Below are positions 44,608-52,241 of a DNA stretch of 64,000 nucleotides, piece after piece (positions within the stretch are counted from its first letter, which is position 1; every line of letters begins with the position of its first letter). The notes beneath the pieces are model-generated. The model saw nothing but the letters and a program-made list of their open reading frames with translations. It did no database searches and was not told where the DNA came from. The position numbers and the translations under genes were made by a program. Origin of the DNA: Rhodocyclaceae bacterium (GTDB taxonomy: Bacteria; Pseudomonadota; Gammaproteobacteria; Burkholderiales; Rhodocyclaceae); contig JADJAS010000007.1 of NCBI GenBank assembly GCA_016704145.1, forward strand, positions 1,798,001-1,862,000, read 5' to 3'.

Positions 44608-45035
44608 AGGCCGCCGTGAAGCCGGACAGTCTGGTGACGCTGCACTACCGCCTGGCTACCGGCGGCGACACCACGCTCGTCAGCACTTTCGATTCGTCCC
44701 CGGCGACGCTGCAACTCGGTCATGGCGAACTGGCGCCAGCGCTGGAAGCCTGTCTCGATGGGCTGGTGGTGGGTGATCACCAGACCTTCCTGCTGCCTCC
44801 GGAACAGGCTTTCGGTGTGCACAACCCCGATCTTGTCCAGCGACTGGCGCGCAAGGATCTGCCCGATGATGACAAAGTCGCGGTCATGAGCATGGTCGAG
44901 TTTGCCTCCCCCGACGGTGCTGCCTTCATGGGCCTTGTTCGCGAACTCGACGCCGATTCTGCGCTGATCGACTTCAATCATCCCTTGGCCGGCAAGGACG
45001 TGTGCTTCGAAGTCGAGATCGTGGGGGTACTGTGA
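44604..45035 (+). CDS. fkpB: FKBP-type peptidyl-prolyl isomerase FkpB/SlpA
   Basis: A 143-residue protein with the SlpA-like FKBP domain (VTLHYRLATGGD, AFGVHNPDLVQ, insert-in-flap, FNHPLAGKDVCFEVEI). It catalyses proline isomerisation and chaperones proteins. The ATG overlaps the lspA stop (ATGA), and its stop overlaps ispH. Confidence 0.93.
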   Translation: MKAAVKPDSLVTLHYRLATGGDTTLVSTFDSSPATLQLGHGELAPALEACLDGLVVGDHQTFLLPPEQAFGVHNPDLVQRLARKDLPDDDKVAVMSMVEFASPDGAAFMGLVRELDADSALIDFNHPLAGKDVCFEVEIVGVL

Positions 45036-45955
45036 CGGATATCCGGCTGGCGAGCCCGCGTGGCTTCTGCGCCGGCGTCGAGCGTGCAATTGCCATCGTC
45101 GAGCGCGCCATCGAGCGGTTCGGCGCACCGATCTACGTGCGCCACGAGGTCGTGCACAACAAGTACGTCGTGGACAACCTGCGCGCCAAGGGTGCCGTTT
45201 TCGTCGATGAACTGGATCAGGTACCCGACGGCGCCACGGTCATCTTCAGCGCCCATGGCGTATCGAAGGCGGTGCAGGAGGAAGCAGCCCGGCGTGAACT
45301 GCGCGTGTTCGACGCCACCTGCCCGCTGGTGACCAAGGTGCACCTCGAGGTGGCGCGCCAGCGTGCCCAGGGCCGGGAAGTTGTCATGATCGGCCACAAG
45401 GGGCATCCGGAAGTCGAGGGCACCATGGGCCAGTGCCCGGACGGCATGCATCTGGTCGAGAGCGTCGGCGATGTGTCACGGCTGACTTTGGCCGACCCGA
45501 ACAGGGTTGCCTACGTAACGCAGACCACCCTGTCCGTGGATGACGCCGCCGCCATCGTTGCCGCGTTGCGCGAGCGCTTTCCCGCCATCGTCGGGCCGAG
45601 GAAGGATGACATCTGCTACGCGACGCAGAATCGCCAGGATGCCGTCACGCGGTTGACCAAGGCGTGCGATGTCGTCATCGTCGTCGGCTCGCCGAACAGT
45701 TCGAATTCCAACCGCCTGCGCGAAGTGGCCACCCAGGGTGGAGCGCGCGGCTATCTGGTCGATCGCGCCGCCGAACTCGACCCCGGCTGGTTCGTCACCG
45801 CCATGGCAATCGGTGTCACGGCGGGTGCCTCGGCGCCGGAAGTGCTGGTGGCCGAGGTGATCGAATCGATCAAGTCCATGGCGAATGGCACCGTGGTGGA
45901 GACCGATTTCGCACCGGAGGGCGTGGTGTTTCCCTTGCCGAAAGCGCTGGCCTGA
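45032..45955 (+). CDS. ispH: 4-Hydroxy-3-methylbut-2-enyl diphosphate reductase IspH
   Basis: A 307-residue [4Fe-4S] enzyme. RGFCAGVERAI, FDATCPLV and VVGSPNSSNSNRL hold the three Cys and the substrate residues. It makes IPP and DMAPP at the end of the MEP pathway. The GTG at 45032 overlaps the fkpB stop (GTGA). A repeat copy (45467-45490) is read RLTLAD. Confidence 0.96.
   Translation: MTDIRLASPRGFCAGVERAIAIVERAIERFGAPIYVRHEVVHNKYVVDNLRAKGAVFVDELDQVPDGATVIFSAHGVSKAVQEEAARRELRVFDATCPLVTKVHLEVARQRAQGREVVMIGHKGHPEVEGTMGQCPDGMHLVESVGDVSRLTLADPNRVAYVTQTTLSVDDAAAIVAALRERFPAIVGPRKDDICYATQNRQDAVTRLTKACDVVIVVGSPNSSNSNRLREVATQGGARGYLVDRAAELDPGWFVTAMAIGVTAGASAPEVLVAEVIESIKSMANGTVVETDFAPEGVVFPLPKALA
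45467..45490 (-). repeat. Dispersed 24-bp repeat, copy 11
   Basis: It matches 17 of 24 positions with exact AAAGTCAG core, in ispH. It is the last clear copy; none is found from here to 64000. Confidence 0.55.
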
Positions 45956-46024
45956 GCCGATCGGCCGGCGGCGATGACTCAACCAGAGTGCGGAAAATCC
46001 GGTAAGATGCGGCCCGGTTCAAAC

Positions 46025-46100
46025 GCCGCTTTAGCTCAGCTGGTAGAGCAACCGCTTCGTAAGCGGTAGGTCGTCTGTTCGAGTCAGACAAGCGGCACCA
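46025..46100 (+). tRNA. tRNA-Thr (anticodon CGT)
   Basis: A 76-base cloverleaf: acceptor GCCGCTT with AAGCGGC, D-arm with AGCTCAGCTGGTAGAGC, anticodon stem CCGCT/AGCGG around TTCGTAA (anticodon CGT), T-arm GTCTG TTCGAGT CAGAC, and encoded CCA. It reads ACG codons. Confidence 0.96.
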
Positions 46101-46111
46101 TCTTTCCCACG

Positions 46112-46135
46112 AGGCTTGCGTTGCAAGCCTTTTTG
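46112..46135 (+). terminator. Intrinsic terminator after tRNA-Thr
   Basis: An 8-bp perfect stem (AGGCTTGC with GCAAGCCT) and a 3-base loop are followed by TTTTGC. It lies 11 bases after the tRNA. Confidence 0.85.
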
Positions 46136-46151
46136 CTTTCCGGAGGCACGC

Positions 46152-46919
46152 ATGCGAATCGCGGGTTCGACGTTCCTGGTGACTGGCGGGGCCTCCGGTC
46201 TCGGTGCGGCGGCGGCGCGGCGATTGATCGAGGCGGGTGGGCAGGCGTTACTGGCCGATTTGAACAGAAAAGCGGGTAATGCCTTGGTGGCCGAGCTTGG
46301 CGCTCGCGCGGCGTTCCACGAAACGAACATCGCGGACGAGGCGTCGGCGAAGGCGGCGGTTGGCGCCGCCCTGACAGCCTTCGGCCGGCTCGACGGACTG
46401 GTCAATTGCGCCGGCATTGTCGCCGGTGAGAAAGTCGTCGGCAAGGATGGTCCGCATACCCTCGAGACGTTCCGTCATGTCATCGACATCAATCTGGTTG
46501 GCAGCTTCAACATGATCCGGCTTGCCGCCGAAGCCATGGTCGGCAACGAACCGAATGCCGATGGCGAACGCGGTGTGATCGTCAATACGGCGTCGGTCGC
46601 GGCCTATGAGGGACAACTCGGCCAAGCGGCCTACGCGGCGTCGAAAGGCGGCATCGTCGCCATGACGCTGCCGATTGCGCGCGAACTGGCGCGGTCGGGC
46701 ATCCGGGTCATGACCATTGCACCGGGCATCATGGAAACGCCCATGCTGCTGGGCATGGCGCCCGAGGTGCAGGAGGCGCTCGGCAAGATGGTTCCCTTCC
46801 CGGCCAGGCTTGGTCGTTCCGCGGAATTCGCCGCGCTGGTCGCGCATATCGTCGAGAACCCCTATCTCAATGGCGAAGTGATCCGCCTGGATGGCGCGAT
46901 CCGCATGCAGCCAAAATAG
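46152..46919 (+). CDS. Short-chain dehydrogenase (3-hydroxyacyl-CoA dehydrogenase type-2 like)
   Basis: A 255-residue SDR. The NAD motif TGGASGLG is near residue 13, NCAG near 87, and the catalytic YAASKGG (Tyr, Lys) near 165. The GTFRHVIDINLVGSFN stretch and the C-terminal NPYLNGEVIRLDGAIRM resemble the HSD17B10-type enzymes that oxidise 3-hydroxyacyl-CoAs. The exact substrate is not clear. GGAGG precedes the ATG. Confidence 0.88.
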   Translation: MRIAGSTFLVTGGASGLGAAAARRLIEAGGQALLADLNRKAGNALVAELGARAAFHETNIADEASAKAAVGAALTAFGRLDGLVNCAGIVAGEKVVGKDGPHTLETFRHVIDINLVGSFNMIRLAAEAMVGNEPNADGERGVIVNTASVAAYEGQLGQAAYAASKGGIVAMTLPIARELARSGIRVMTIAPGIMETPMLLGMAPEVQEALGKMVPFPARLGRSAEFAALVAHIVENPYLNGEVIRLDGAIRMQPK

Positions 46920-47661
46920 CTTCCCGGCGAAGCCTTCGTTCTTGAGCGAAACCTGCTATCACTGCGGCCTGCCAGTTCCCGCTGGCAGCGATTTTCCGGT
47001 TGAGATCGATGGTCATCGGCGCGAGATGTGCTGCGCCGGTTGCCACGCGGTGGCGAGCGCCATCGTCGATGGCGGGCTGGGCGATTATTACCGCCATCGG
47101 GACGCCATGCCGGAAAGCCCTCGCGAGGCGATCCCCACGGCCTTGCGCGAACTGGGGCTGTTCGATCATCCGGATGTGCAAAAGAACTTTGTGCGGCCGG
47201 TCGGCGAGCACGAGAAAGAGGCCGCGTTGATTCTCGAAGGCATCACCTGTTCGGCCTGCGTATGGCTGAACGAGCAGCATCTTGCACGTCAGCCGGGCGT
47301 GACCGCCGTCGACATCAACTACGCAACGCGGCGTGCCCGCGTGCGCTGGGATGAGCAACGCATCAAGCTGTCGCAGATTCTCGAAGCGATCGCGGCGATC
47401 GGCTATCGGGCCCATCCCTACGACGCCACCCGCTCGGAACTGCTGGCCCAGAAGGAGCGTCGCGCCGCCTTATGGCGTTTGTTCGTCGCCGGTTTCGGCA
47501 TGATGCAGGTGATGATGTATGCCATTCCGGTCTACCTGGCCGACGACGGCACCATGACCAGTGACGTCGAGCGGTTGATGCGCTGGGCCAGTCTTGCCCT
47601 GACCGTGCCGGTGATTTTCTATTCGGCGGCGCCATTTTTCGCAATGCCTGGCGCGACCTGA
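46891..47661 (+). CDS. ccoI: CcoI copper ATPase, N-terminal part (frameshifted)
   Basis: The first 256 codons of a CcoI/FixI copper P-type ATPase. They contain a CYHCGLPVP zinc-ribbon-like start, a MCCAGCHAV motif, one heavy-metal domain with GITCSACVW, and the first two helices. Reading stops at 47661, just after APFF. Homologs continue PFFRNAWRDLKFRR, which is found in the -1 frame from 47640. A run of five T (47635-47639) has lost one base relative to that. The start may be a TTG at 46942 (SETCYHCG) rather than the ATG at 46891. The second half is the next entry. Confidence 0.8.
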   Translation: MARSACSQNSFPAKPSFLSETCYHCGLPVPAGSDFPVEIDGHRREMCCAGCHAVASAIVDGGLGDYYRHRDAMPESPREAIPTALRELGLFDHPDVQKNFVRPVGEHEKEAALILEGITCSACVWLNEQHLARQPGVTAVDINYATRRARVRWDEQRIKLSQILEAIAAIGYRAHPYDATRSELLAQKERRAALWRLFVAGFGMMQVMMYAIPVYLADDGTMTSDVERLMRWASLALTVPVIFYSAAPFFAMPGAT

Positions 47662-47678
47662 AATTCCGCCGGGTCGGC

Positions 47679-49394
47679 ATGGACGTGCCGGTTGCGCTCG
47701 GCGTCGGCGCGGCGTTTCTGGCTAGTCTGTGGGCGACGGTCACCGATGCCGGCGAAGTCTATTTCGATTCGGTCACCATGTTCGTGTTCTTCCTCCTGGG
47801 CGGCCGTTTCCTCGAGATGCTGGCGCGGCAGAAAGCGGCGCGTGGCGTCGAATCCCTGGCGAGGGCGCTGCCCGCCTTTGCGTCGCGGTTTGTGCGCTAC
47901 CCGGGCGACCAACTCGCGCGCGTTGCCGTTGCCGATCTGGCGACCGGCGACGTGGTGATGGTGAAGCCGGGCGAAGTCGTTCCCGCCGATGGCAGGGTGA
48001 TCGACGGCGCCAGCAGCGTCGACGAGTCCCTGTTGACGGGCGAGAGCCGCGCCGTGGACAAGGGCAGCGGTGACGCGGTGATCGGCGGCAGCGTCAACGT
48101 TGGGAGTCCCCTGACGGTCAGGGTCGAGCGCGTGGGAGAGTCGACGCGGCTTGCGTCGATTCAACGATTGATGGAACGGGCCGCCGCCGAGAAGCCGACG
48201 ATCGTCGAGGCGGCCGACCGCGTCGCCGGCAGGTTCGTCGGTGCGTTGCTGGTGCTGGCGGTGGTCGCGGGTGTGCTGTGGTTGTGGCTGGATCCGTCGC
48301 GGGCGCTCTGGGTGTTCGTCGCCGTGCTCGTCGTGAGTTGTCCGTGTGCTTTGTCGTTGGCAACACCGGCGGCGCTGACCGTGGCGACGGGAGCGCTTTG
48401 CCGCCACGGCGTCCTGGTGACGCGAGGGCACGCCATCGAGGCGCTGGCCCGGGTCACGCACGTGGTGTTCGACAAGACCGGTACGCTGACAGCGGGGCAG
48501 CCGGTGTTGCGGGACACGATGACGTTCGGTCGCATGGATGCCACTCAGGCCTTGGCGACGGCAGCGGCAATGGAGATCGGTTCGGAGCATGCCATCGGTC
48601 GCGCCATTGGCGAGGCGGCACATGGCTCCGTGCTGCCGTCGATCGAGGCGGTGCGCTCAGTGATGGGGCGAGGCATCCAGGCCAAACTCGATGGCAATCC
48701 GATTTGGCTGGGTTCGCCGGCATTTGTCGGTCGGCTGCATGGGGGGCGGTTGCCGCAGCGCGCCGAGCAATGGCTTGCGGCCGGCGATACGGTCGTGGCG
48801 CTGGCTAACGAGCACGACTTGTTGGCACTGTTCCGACTGACGGATGGTCCGCGGCCAGGCGCCACCGAAGCGGTGCGTCTGCTGCGCGATCAGGGACTGA
48901 AAATCACGGTACTCAGTGGTGATACGCCCGAGTCCGTTGGCCGGATGGCTGCCATGCTCGACATTCCATACTTTTTCGGCGCGATGTCGCCCGAGGGCAA
49001 ACACGAAGCCATCCGGCGCTGGCAGGCCGATGGCGACCTGGTGGCGATGATTGGCGACGGTGTCAATGACGCACCCGTCCTGGCGCAATCGGATGTATCG
49101 ATCGCCATGGGCAGTGGTACCGAACTGGCGCGCAGTCAGGGCGACATCGTCCTGCTCTCCGCAGACCTGAGGCAGCTGGGCTACGCCGTGATCCTTTGCC
49201 AAAGAACGATGAACATCGTGCGCCAGAATCTCTCCTGGGCGTTTGCCTACAATCTGCTGGCCATTCCGCTGGCGATGGCCGGCTGGGTTACGCCATGGAT
49301 GGCCGGTATCGGCATGTCGGCCAGTTCGCTGCTGGTCGTTCTGAATGCCCTTCGGTTGCAGCGTCCGATCCACGAGACGGTCAAGGTGAGATGA
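47679..49394 (+). CDS. ccoI: CcoI copper ATPase, C-terminal part (frameshifted)
   Basis: This 571-codon frame holds the rest of the ATPase: the metal-path motif CPCALSLATP, the phosphorylation motif DKTGTLT, the TGES loop (LLTGESRAVD) and GDGVNDAPVL. CcoI loads copper for cbb3 oxidase assembly. The ATG at 47679 is internal to the intact protein and the true product needs fusion with the upstream part. It ends TGA overlapping ccoS. Confidence 0.85.
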   Translation: MDVPVALGVGAAFLASLWATVTDAGEVYFDSVTMFVFFLLGGRFLEMLARQKAARGVESLARALPAFASRFVRYPGDQLARVAVADLATGDVVMVKPGEVVPADGRVIDGASSVDESLLTGESRAVDKGSGDAVIGGSVNVGSPLTVRVERVGESTRLASIQRLMERAAAEKPTIVEAADRVAGRFVGALLVLAVVAGVLWLWLDPSRALWVFVAVLVVSCPCALSLATPAALTVATGALCRHGVLVTRGHAIEALARVTHVVFDKTGTLTAGQPVLRDTMTFGRMDATQALATAAAMEIGSEHAIGRAIGEAAHGSVLPSIEAVRSVMGRGIQAKLDGNPIWLGSPAFVGRLHGGRLPQRAEQWLAAGDTVVALANEHDLLALFRLTDGPRPGATEAVRLLRDQGLKITVLSGDTPESVGRMAAMLDIPYFFGAMSPEGKHEAIRRWQADGDLVAMIGDGVNDAPVLAQSDVSIAMGSGTELARSQGDIVLLSADLRQLGYAVILCQRTMNIVRQNLSWAFAYNLLAIPLAMAGWVTPWMAGIGMSASSLLVVLNALRLQRPIHETVKVR

Positions 49395-49642
49395 TGGACA
49401 TCATGTTCCTGCTGGTGCCGCTGTCGGTGATCATCGTCTTCGTCATTGGGGCCATTTTTTGGTGGTCACTGCGACATGGGCAGTTTGAGGATCTCGAAGG
49501 ACCTGCTTTCCGGATACTCATGGACGACGATAGTCCTATCGGGTCGCGGAACTCCTCGGTATCTGCCCAAAGGGACGACGATGATCGTCGCATTGCCATG
49601 CGGAAAAACCATTCCAAAACCACGGTTGATCCAGATCAATAA
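49391..49642 (+). CDS. ccoS: cbb3 oxidase maturation protein CcoS
   Basis: An 83-residue protein with one N-terminal helix (MFLLVPLSVIIVFVIGAIFWWSL) and the FEDLEGPAFRILMDDD motif typical of CcoS. CcoS is needed for heme and copper loading of the oxidase. Usual length is about 50-60, so the charged tail (RDDDDRRIAMRKN) is long. The ATG overlaps the ccoI stop; a second ATG follows directly. Confidence 0.9.
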   Translation: MMDIMFLLVPLSVIIVFVIGAIFWWSLRHGQFEDLEGPAFRILMDDDSPIGSRNSSVSAQRDDDDRRIAMRKNHSKTTVDPDQ

Positions 49643-49739
49643 CATGGAGACGTTGCTTACCCATACTTCGACCTTGGGTTTCCTGGACCGTCGATGCTTG
49701 GTCGGCTCGGAAAATGGTTAGGCTCTCTGTTGGGGTTGG

Positions 49740-49767
49740 GGGTGCGTCAAGGCGCACCCTTTTTTTT
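49740..49767 (+). terminator. Intrinsic terminator after ccoS
   Basis: A 7-bp stem (GGGTGCG with CGCACCC) and a 6-base loop are followed by eight T. It separates ccoIS from the ccoN operon. Confidence 0.9.
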
Positions 49768-49817
49768 GGGAAAGCCGTCCTTATTGGGCAATCAACATTT
49801 CTTGCAGTGCCGCATTT

Positions 49818-49858
49818 TTGATCTGAGTCAAAATACCAATCATCATTGTCATTATGCT
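49818..49858 (+). promoter_or_regulatory. FNR/ANR box and -10 of ccoNOQP
   Basis: TTGATCTGAGTCAA (49818-49831) matches the FNR consensus TTGAT-N4-ATCAA with one change. TATGCT (49853-49858) is a likely -10. The box centre is about 41 bases before the predicted start at 49865, the class II activator position. This fits the known low-oxygen induction of cbb3 operons. Confidence 0.75.
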
Positions 49859-49950
49859 GCACAGCAACCATGGCTCTGCTGTCCGCCGGTCAGGCCGTAC
49901 GGCAGACGGATTCGATGGTTTCTTCTTGTGTTCTTCGTGAGGTAAATCAC

Positions 49951-51390
49951 ATGCAATCGCAAGCGACTTACAACTACAAAGTCGTACGCCAGTTTGCCGT
50001 CATGACCGTTATCTGGGGCATCGTCGGCATGCTGGTTGGCGTCATCATTGCGGCACAACTGGTCTGGCCGGAGTTGAACTTCGTCGAGTGGCTGAGTTAT
50101 GGCCGCTTGAGGCCACTGCATACCAACGCGGTGATTTTTGCCTTCGGGGGATGCGCGCTGTTTGCCACCTCGTATTATTCGGTGCAACGCACTTGCCATG
50201 CGCCGCTGTTCGCGCCCGCTATCGCAGCCTTTACCTTTTGGGGCTGGCAGTTGATCATCGTGCTCGCAGCGCTGAGCCTGCCGCTTGGCTTCACTTCCGG
50301 CAAGGAGTATGCCGAGCTGGAGTGGCCGATTGACATCCTGATTGCTGTTGTGTGGGTGGCGTATGCCGTGGTGTTCTTCGGTACGCTGATGAAGCGCAAG
50401 ACCCCGCACATCTACGTTTCGAACTGGTTCTTCGGTGGGTTCATCCTGACCGTTGCCCTGCTGCATATCGTCAATAGCGCCGAGATCCCGGTTTTCGCCG
50501 CCGGCGTGCTGACGCCAAAGTCGTACTCCGCGTATGCAGGTGTCCAGGATGCGATGGTTCAATGGTGGTATGGCCACAATGCTGTTGGTTTCTTCCTGAC
50601 AGCAGGCTTTCTGGGCATGATGTATTACTTCGTGCCCAAGCAGGCGGGTCGGCCGGTTTACTCGTACCGGTTGTCGGTGGTGCACTTTTGGGCACTGATC
50701 TTTACCTACATGTGGGCCGGCCCCCATCACCTACACTACACGGCCCTGCCAGACTGGACCCAGTCCCTTGGCATGCTGTTTTCGCTGATCCTGCTCGCGC
50801 CGAGCTGGGGCGGCATGATCAACGGCATCATGACAATGTCGGGCGCCTGGCACAAGTTGCGCGATGATCCAGTCCTGAAGTTCATGATCACATCCTTGTC
50901 GTTCTATGGCATGTCGACCTTCGAAGGCCCGATGATGTCGATCAAGACAGTGAACGCACTGTCGCATTACACCGACTGGACGGTTGGTCACGTCCATTCC
51001 GGGGCACTGGGCTGGGTGGCGATGATCTCGATCGGTTCCATCTATTACTTGTTGCCCCGCCTGTTCGGGAAGACCGAGATGTATTCGACCAGACTCATCA
51101 ATACGCACTTCTGGCTTGCGACGCTGGGCACGGTGTTGTACATCGCTGCGCTCTGGATCTCCGGCGTGATGCAGGGCCTGATGTGGCGCGCCACCAACGT
51201 CGATGGAACCCTGACGTATTCGTTCGTCGAGTCCGTCAAGTCTTCCTACCCGTTCTGGACGATTCGCGTTGTGGGCGGCCTGATGTTCCTGGGTGGCATG
51301 TTGTTGATGGCGTACAACATGTTCAAGACGATGGCGAGTGGCCGCGCGGTGAACGATGCCCCGGTGCTGGCGCCGGCGCATGCCCATTGA
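49951..51390 (+). CDS. ccoN: cbb3 cytochrome oxidase subunit I CcoN
   Basis: A 479-residue membrane protein with 12 helices. It holds the heme and CuB His residues (HTNAVIFAFGG, WWYGHNAVGFFLTAGF, MWAGPHHLHY, HYTDWTVGHVHSGALGW). It is the catalytic subunit that reduces oxygen to water and pumps protons. GTGAGGT lies upstream of the ATG at 49951. The longer frame to 49846 is not used, as it crosses the promoter. Confidence 0.97.
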   Translation: MQSQATYNYKVVRQFAVMTVIWGIVGMLVGVIIAAQLVWPELNFVEWLSYGRLRPLHTNAVIFAFGGCALFATSYYSVQRTCHAPLFAPAIAAFTFWGWQLIIVLAALSLPLGFTSGKEYAELEWPIDILIAVVWVAYAVVFFGTLMKRKTPHIYVSNWFFGGFILTVALLHIVNSAEIPVFAAGVLTPKSYSAYAGVQDAMVQWWYGHNAVGFFLTAGFLGMMYYFVPKQAGRPVYSYRLSVVHFWALIFTYMWAGPHHLHYTALPDWTQSLGMLFSLILLAPSWGGMINGIMTMSGAWHKLRDDPVLKFMITSLSFYGMSTFEGPMMSIKTVNALSHYTDWTVGHVHSGALGWVAMISIGSIYYLLPRLFGKTEMYSTRLINTHFWLATLGTVLYIAALWISGVMQGLMWRATNVDGTLTYSFVESVKSSYPFWTIRVVGGLMFLGGMLLMAYNMFKTMASGRAVNDAPVLAPAHAH

Positions 51391-51426
51391 TCCGACGCGA
51401 CCAATCTTACATAGGAGTCAAGAATC

Positions 51427-52038
51427 ATGTTGACACATGAGCAGATCGAAAGGAATGTCGGATGGATGATCGTCCTGACCGTCCTGATCGTCAGCGTGGG
51501 CGGTCTGGTCGAGATCGTTCCGTTGTTCTTCCAGAAATCCACGACTGAACCGGTCAACGAGTTGGTCAAGCCTTACGATGCACTGCGGCTGGCCGGGCGC
51601 GATATCTATATCCGTGAGGGATGCTACAACTGCCATTCGCAGATGATTCGTCCCTTTCGGGCTGAGACGGAGCGCTATGGCCATTATTCGGTGGCGGGCG
51701 AATTCGTCTATGACCATCCGTTCCAGTGGGGTTCGAAGCGTACCGGGCCAGACTTGGCACGCGTCGGTGGTCGATATTCGGACCAGTGGCATCGGATTCA
51801 CCTGCTGAATCCGCGCGACGTGGTGCCGGAATCCAATATGCCAGCGTATTACTGGCTCGACCGGCCGCTGAAGGATCTCCATATTGCCGCCAAGATGGAC
51901 GCCTTGCGCAAGGTTGGCGTGCCCTACAAGGATGACGAAGTTGCCGGCGCGGGCAAATTGATCGAGGGGAAAACCGAGCTCGACGCATTGGTCGCATATC
52001 TCCAAGGCTTGGGTCTGGCGCTGAAGCAGACGCGTTGA
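51427..52038 (+). CDS. ccoO: cbb3 oxidase monoheme cytochrome c subunit CcoO
   Basis: A 203-residue protein with one N-terminal helix (residues 12-35) and a periplasmic domain with one heme motif CYNCH near residue 66 and axial Met candidates (MPAYYW). It passes electrons to CcoN. TAGGAG precedes the ATG. Confidence 0.96.
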   Translation: MLTHEQIERNVGWMIVLTVLIVSVGGLVEIVPLFFQKSTTEPVNELVKPYDALRLAGRDIYIREGCYNCHSQMIRPFRAETERYGHYSVAGEFVYDHPFQWGSKRTGPDLARVGGRYSDQWHRIHLLNPRDVVPESNMPAYYWLDRPLKDLHIAAKMDALRKVGVPYKDDEVAGAGKLIEGKTELDALVAYLQGLGLALKQTR

Positions 52039-52043
52039 TCAGC

Positions 52044-52229
52044 ATGGACATCAATGACCTGCGCTCCCTATTTACGGTGCTATCGTTCTTGGCATTCGTT
52101 GGCATCGTCTGGTGGGCGTACTCCAGCCGCCGCAAGCAGAGCTATGAGGCTGCCGCGCGGATTCCGCTGGAGGAGGATGACCAGCCGGCCGGTGTGGCCG
52201 GGCGGGGCGCCGATCAAGCGAAATACTGA
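52044..52229 (+). CDS. ccoQ: cbb3 oxidase small subunit CcoQ
   Basis: A 61-residue protein with one helix (LFTVLSFLAFVGIVWWAYS) and a charged tail. Its place between ccoO and ccoP identifies it. CcoQ stabilises the complex. The ATG at 52044 starts six bases after the ccoO stop. Confidence 0.88.
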   Translation: MDINDLRSLFTVLSFLAFVGIVWWAYSSRRKQSYEAAARIPLEEDDQPAGVAGRGADQAKY

Positions 52230-52241
52230 AAGGAATTCGAA

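Larger units (their letters stand above)
49643..49950. other. 308-bp intergenic region before ccoN
   Basis: This gap holds a strong intrinsic terminator for ccoI-ccoS (49740-49767), then the FNR box and -10 of the oxidase operon (49818-49858). The first 97 bases show nothing else that I recognise. Confidence 0.8.

Noticed and set aside
43290..45128. 612-codon antisense frame over ileS, lspA and fkpB
   Set aside because: Spans three real genes; composition typical of an antisense shadow.
46004..46015. Promoter of tRNA-Thr
   Set aside because: TAAGAT at 46003-46008 is a possible -10 but no -35 is seen, so it is not listed as a feature.
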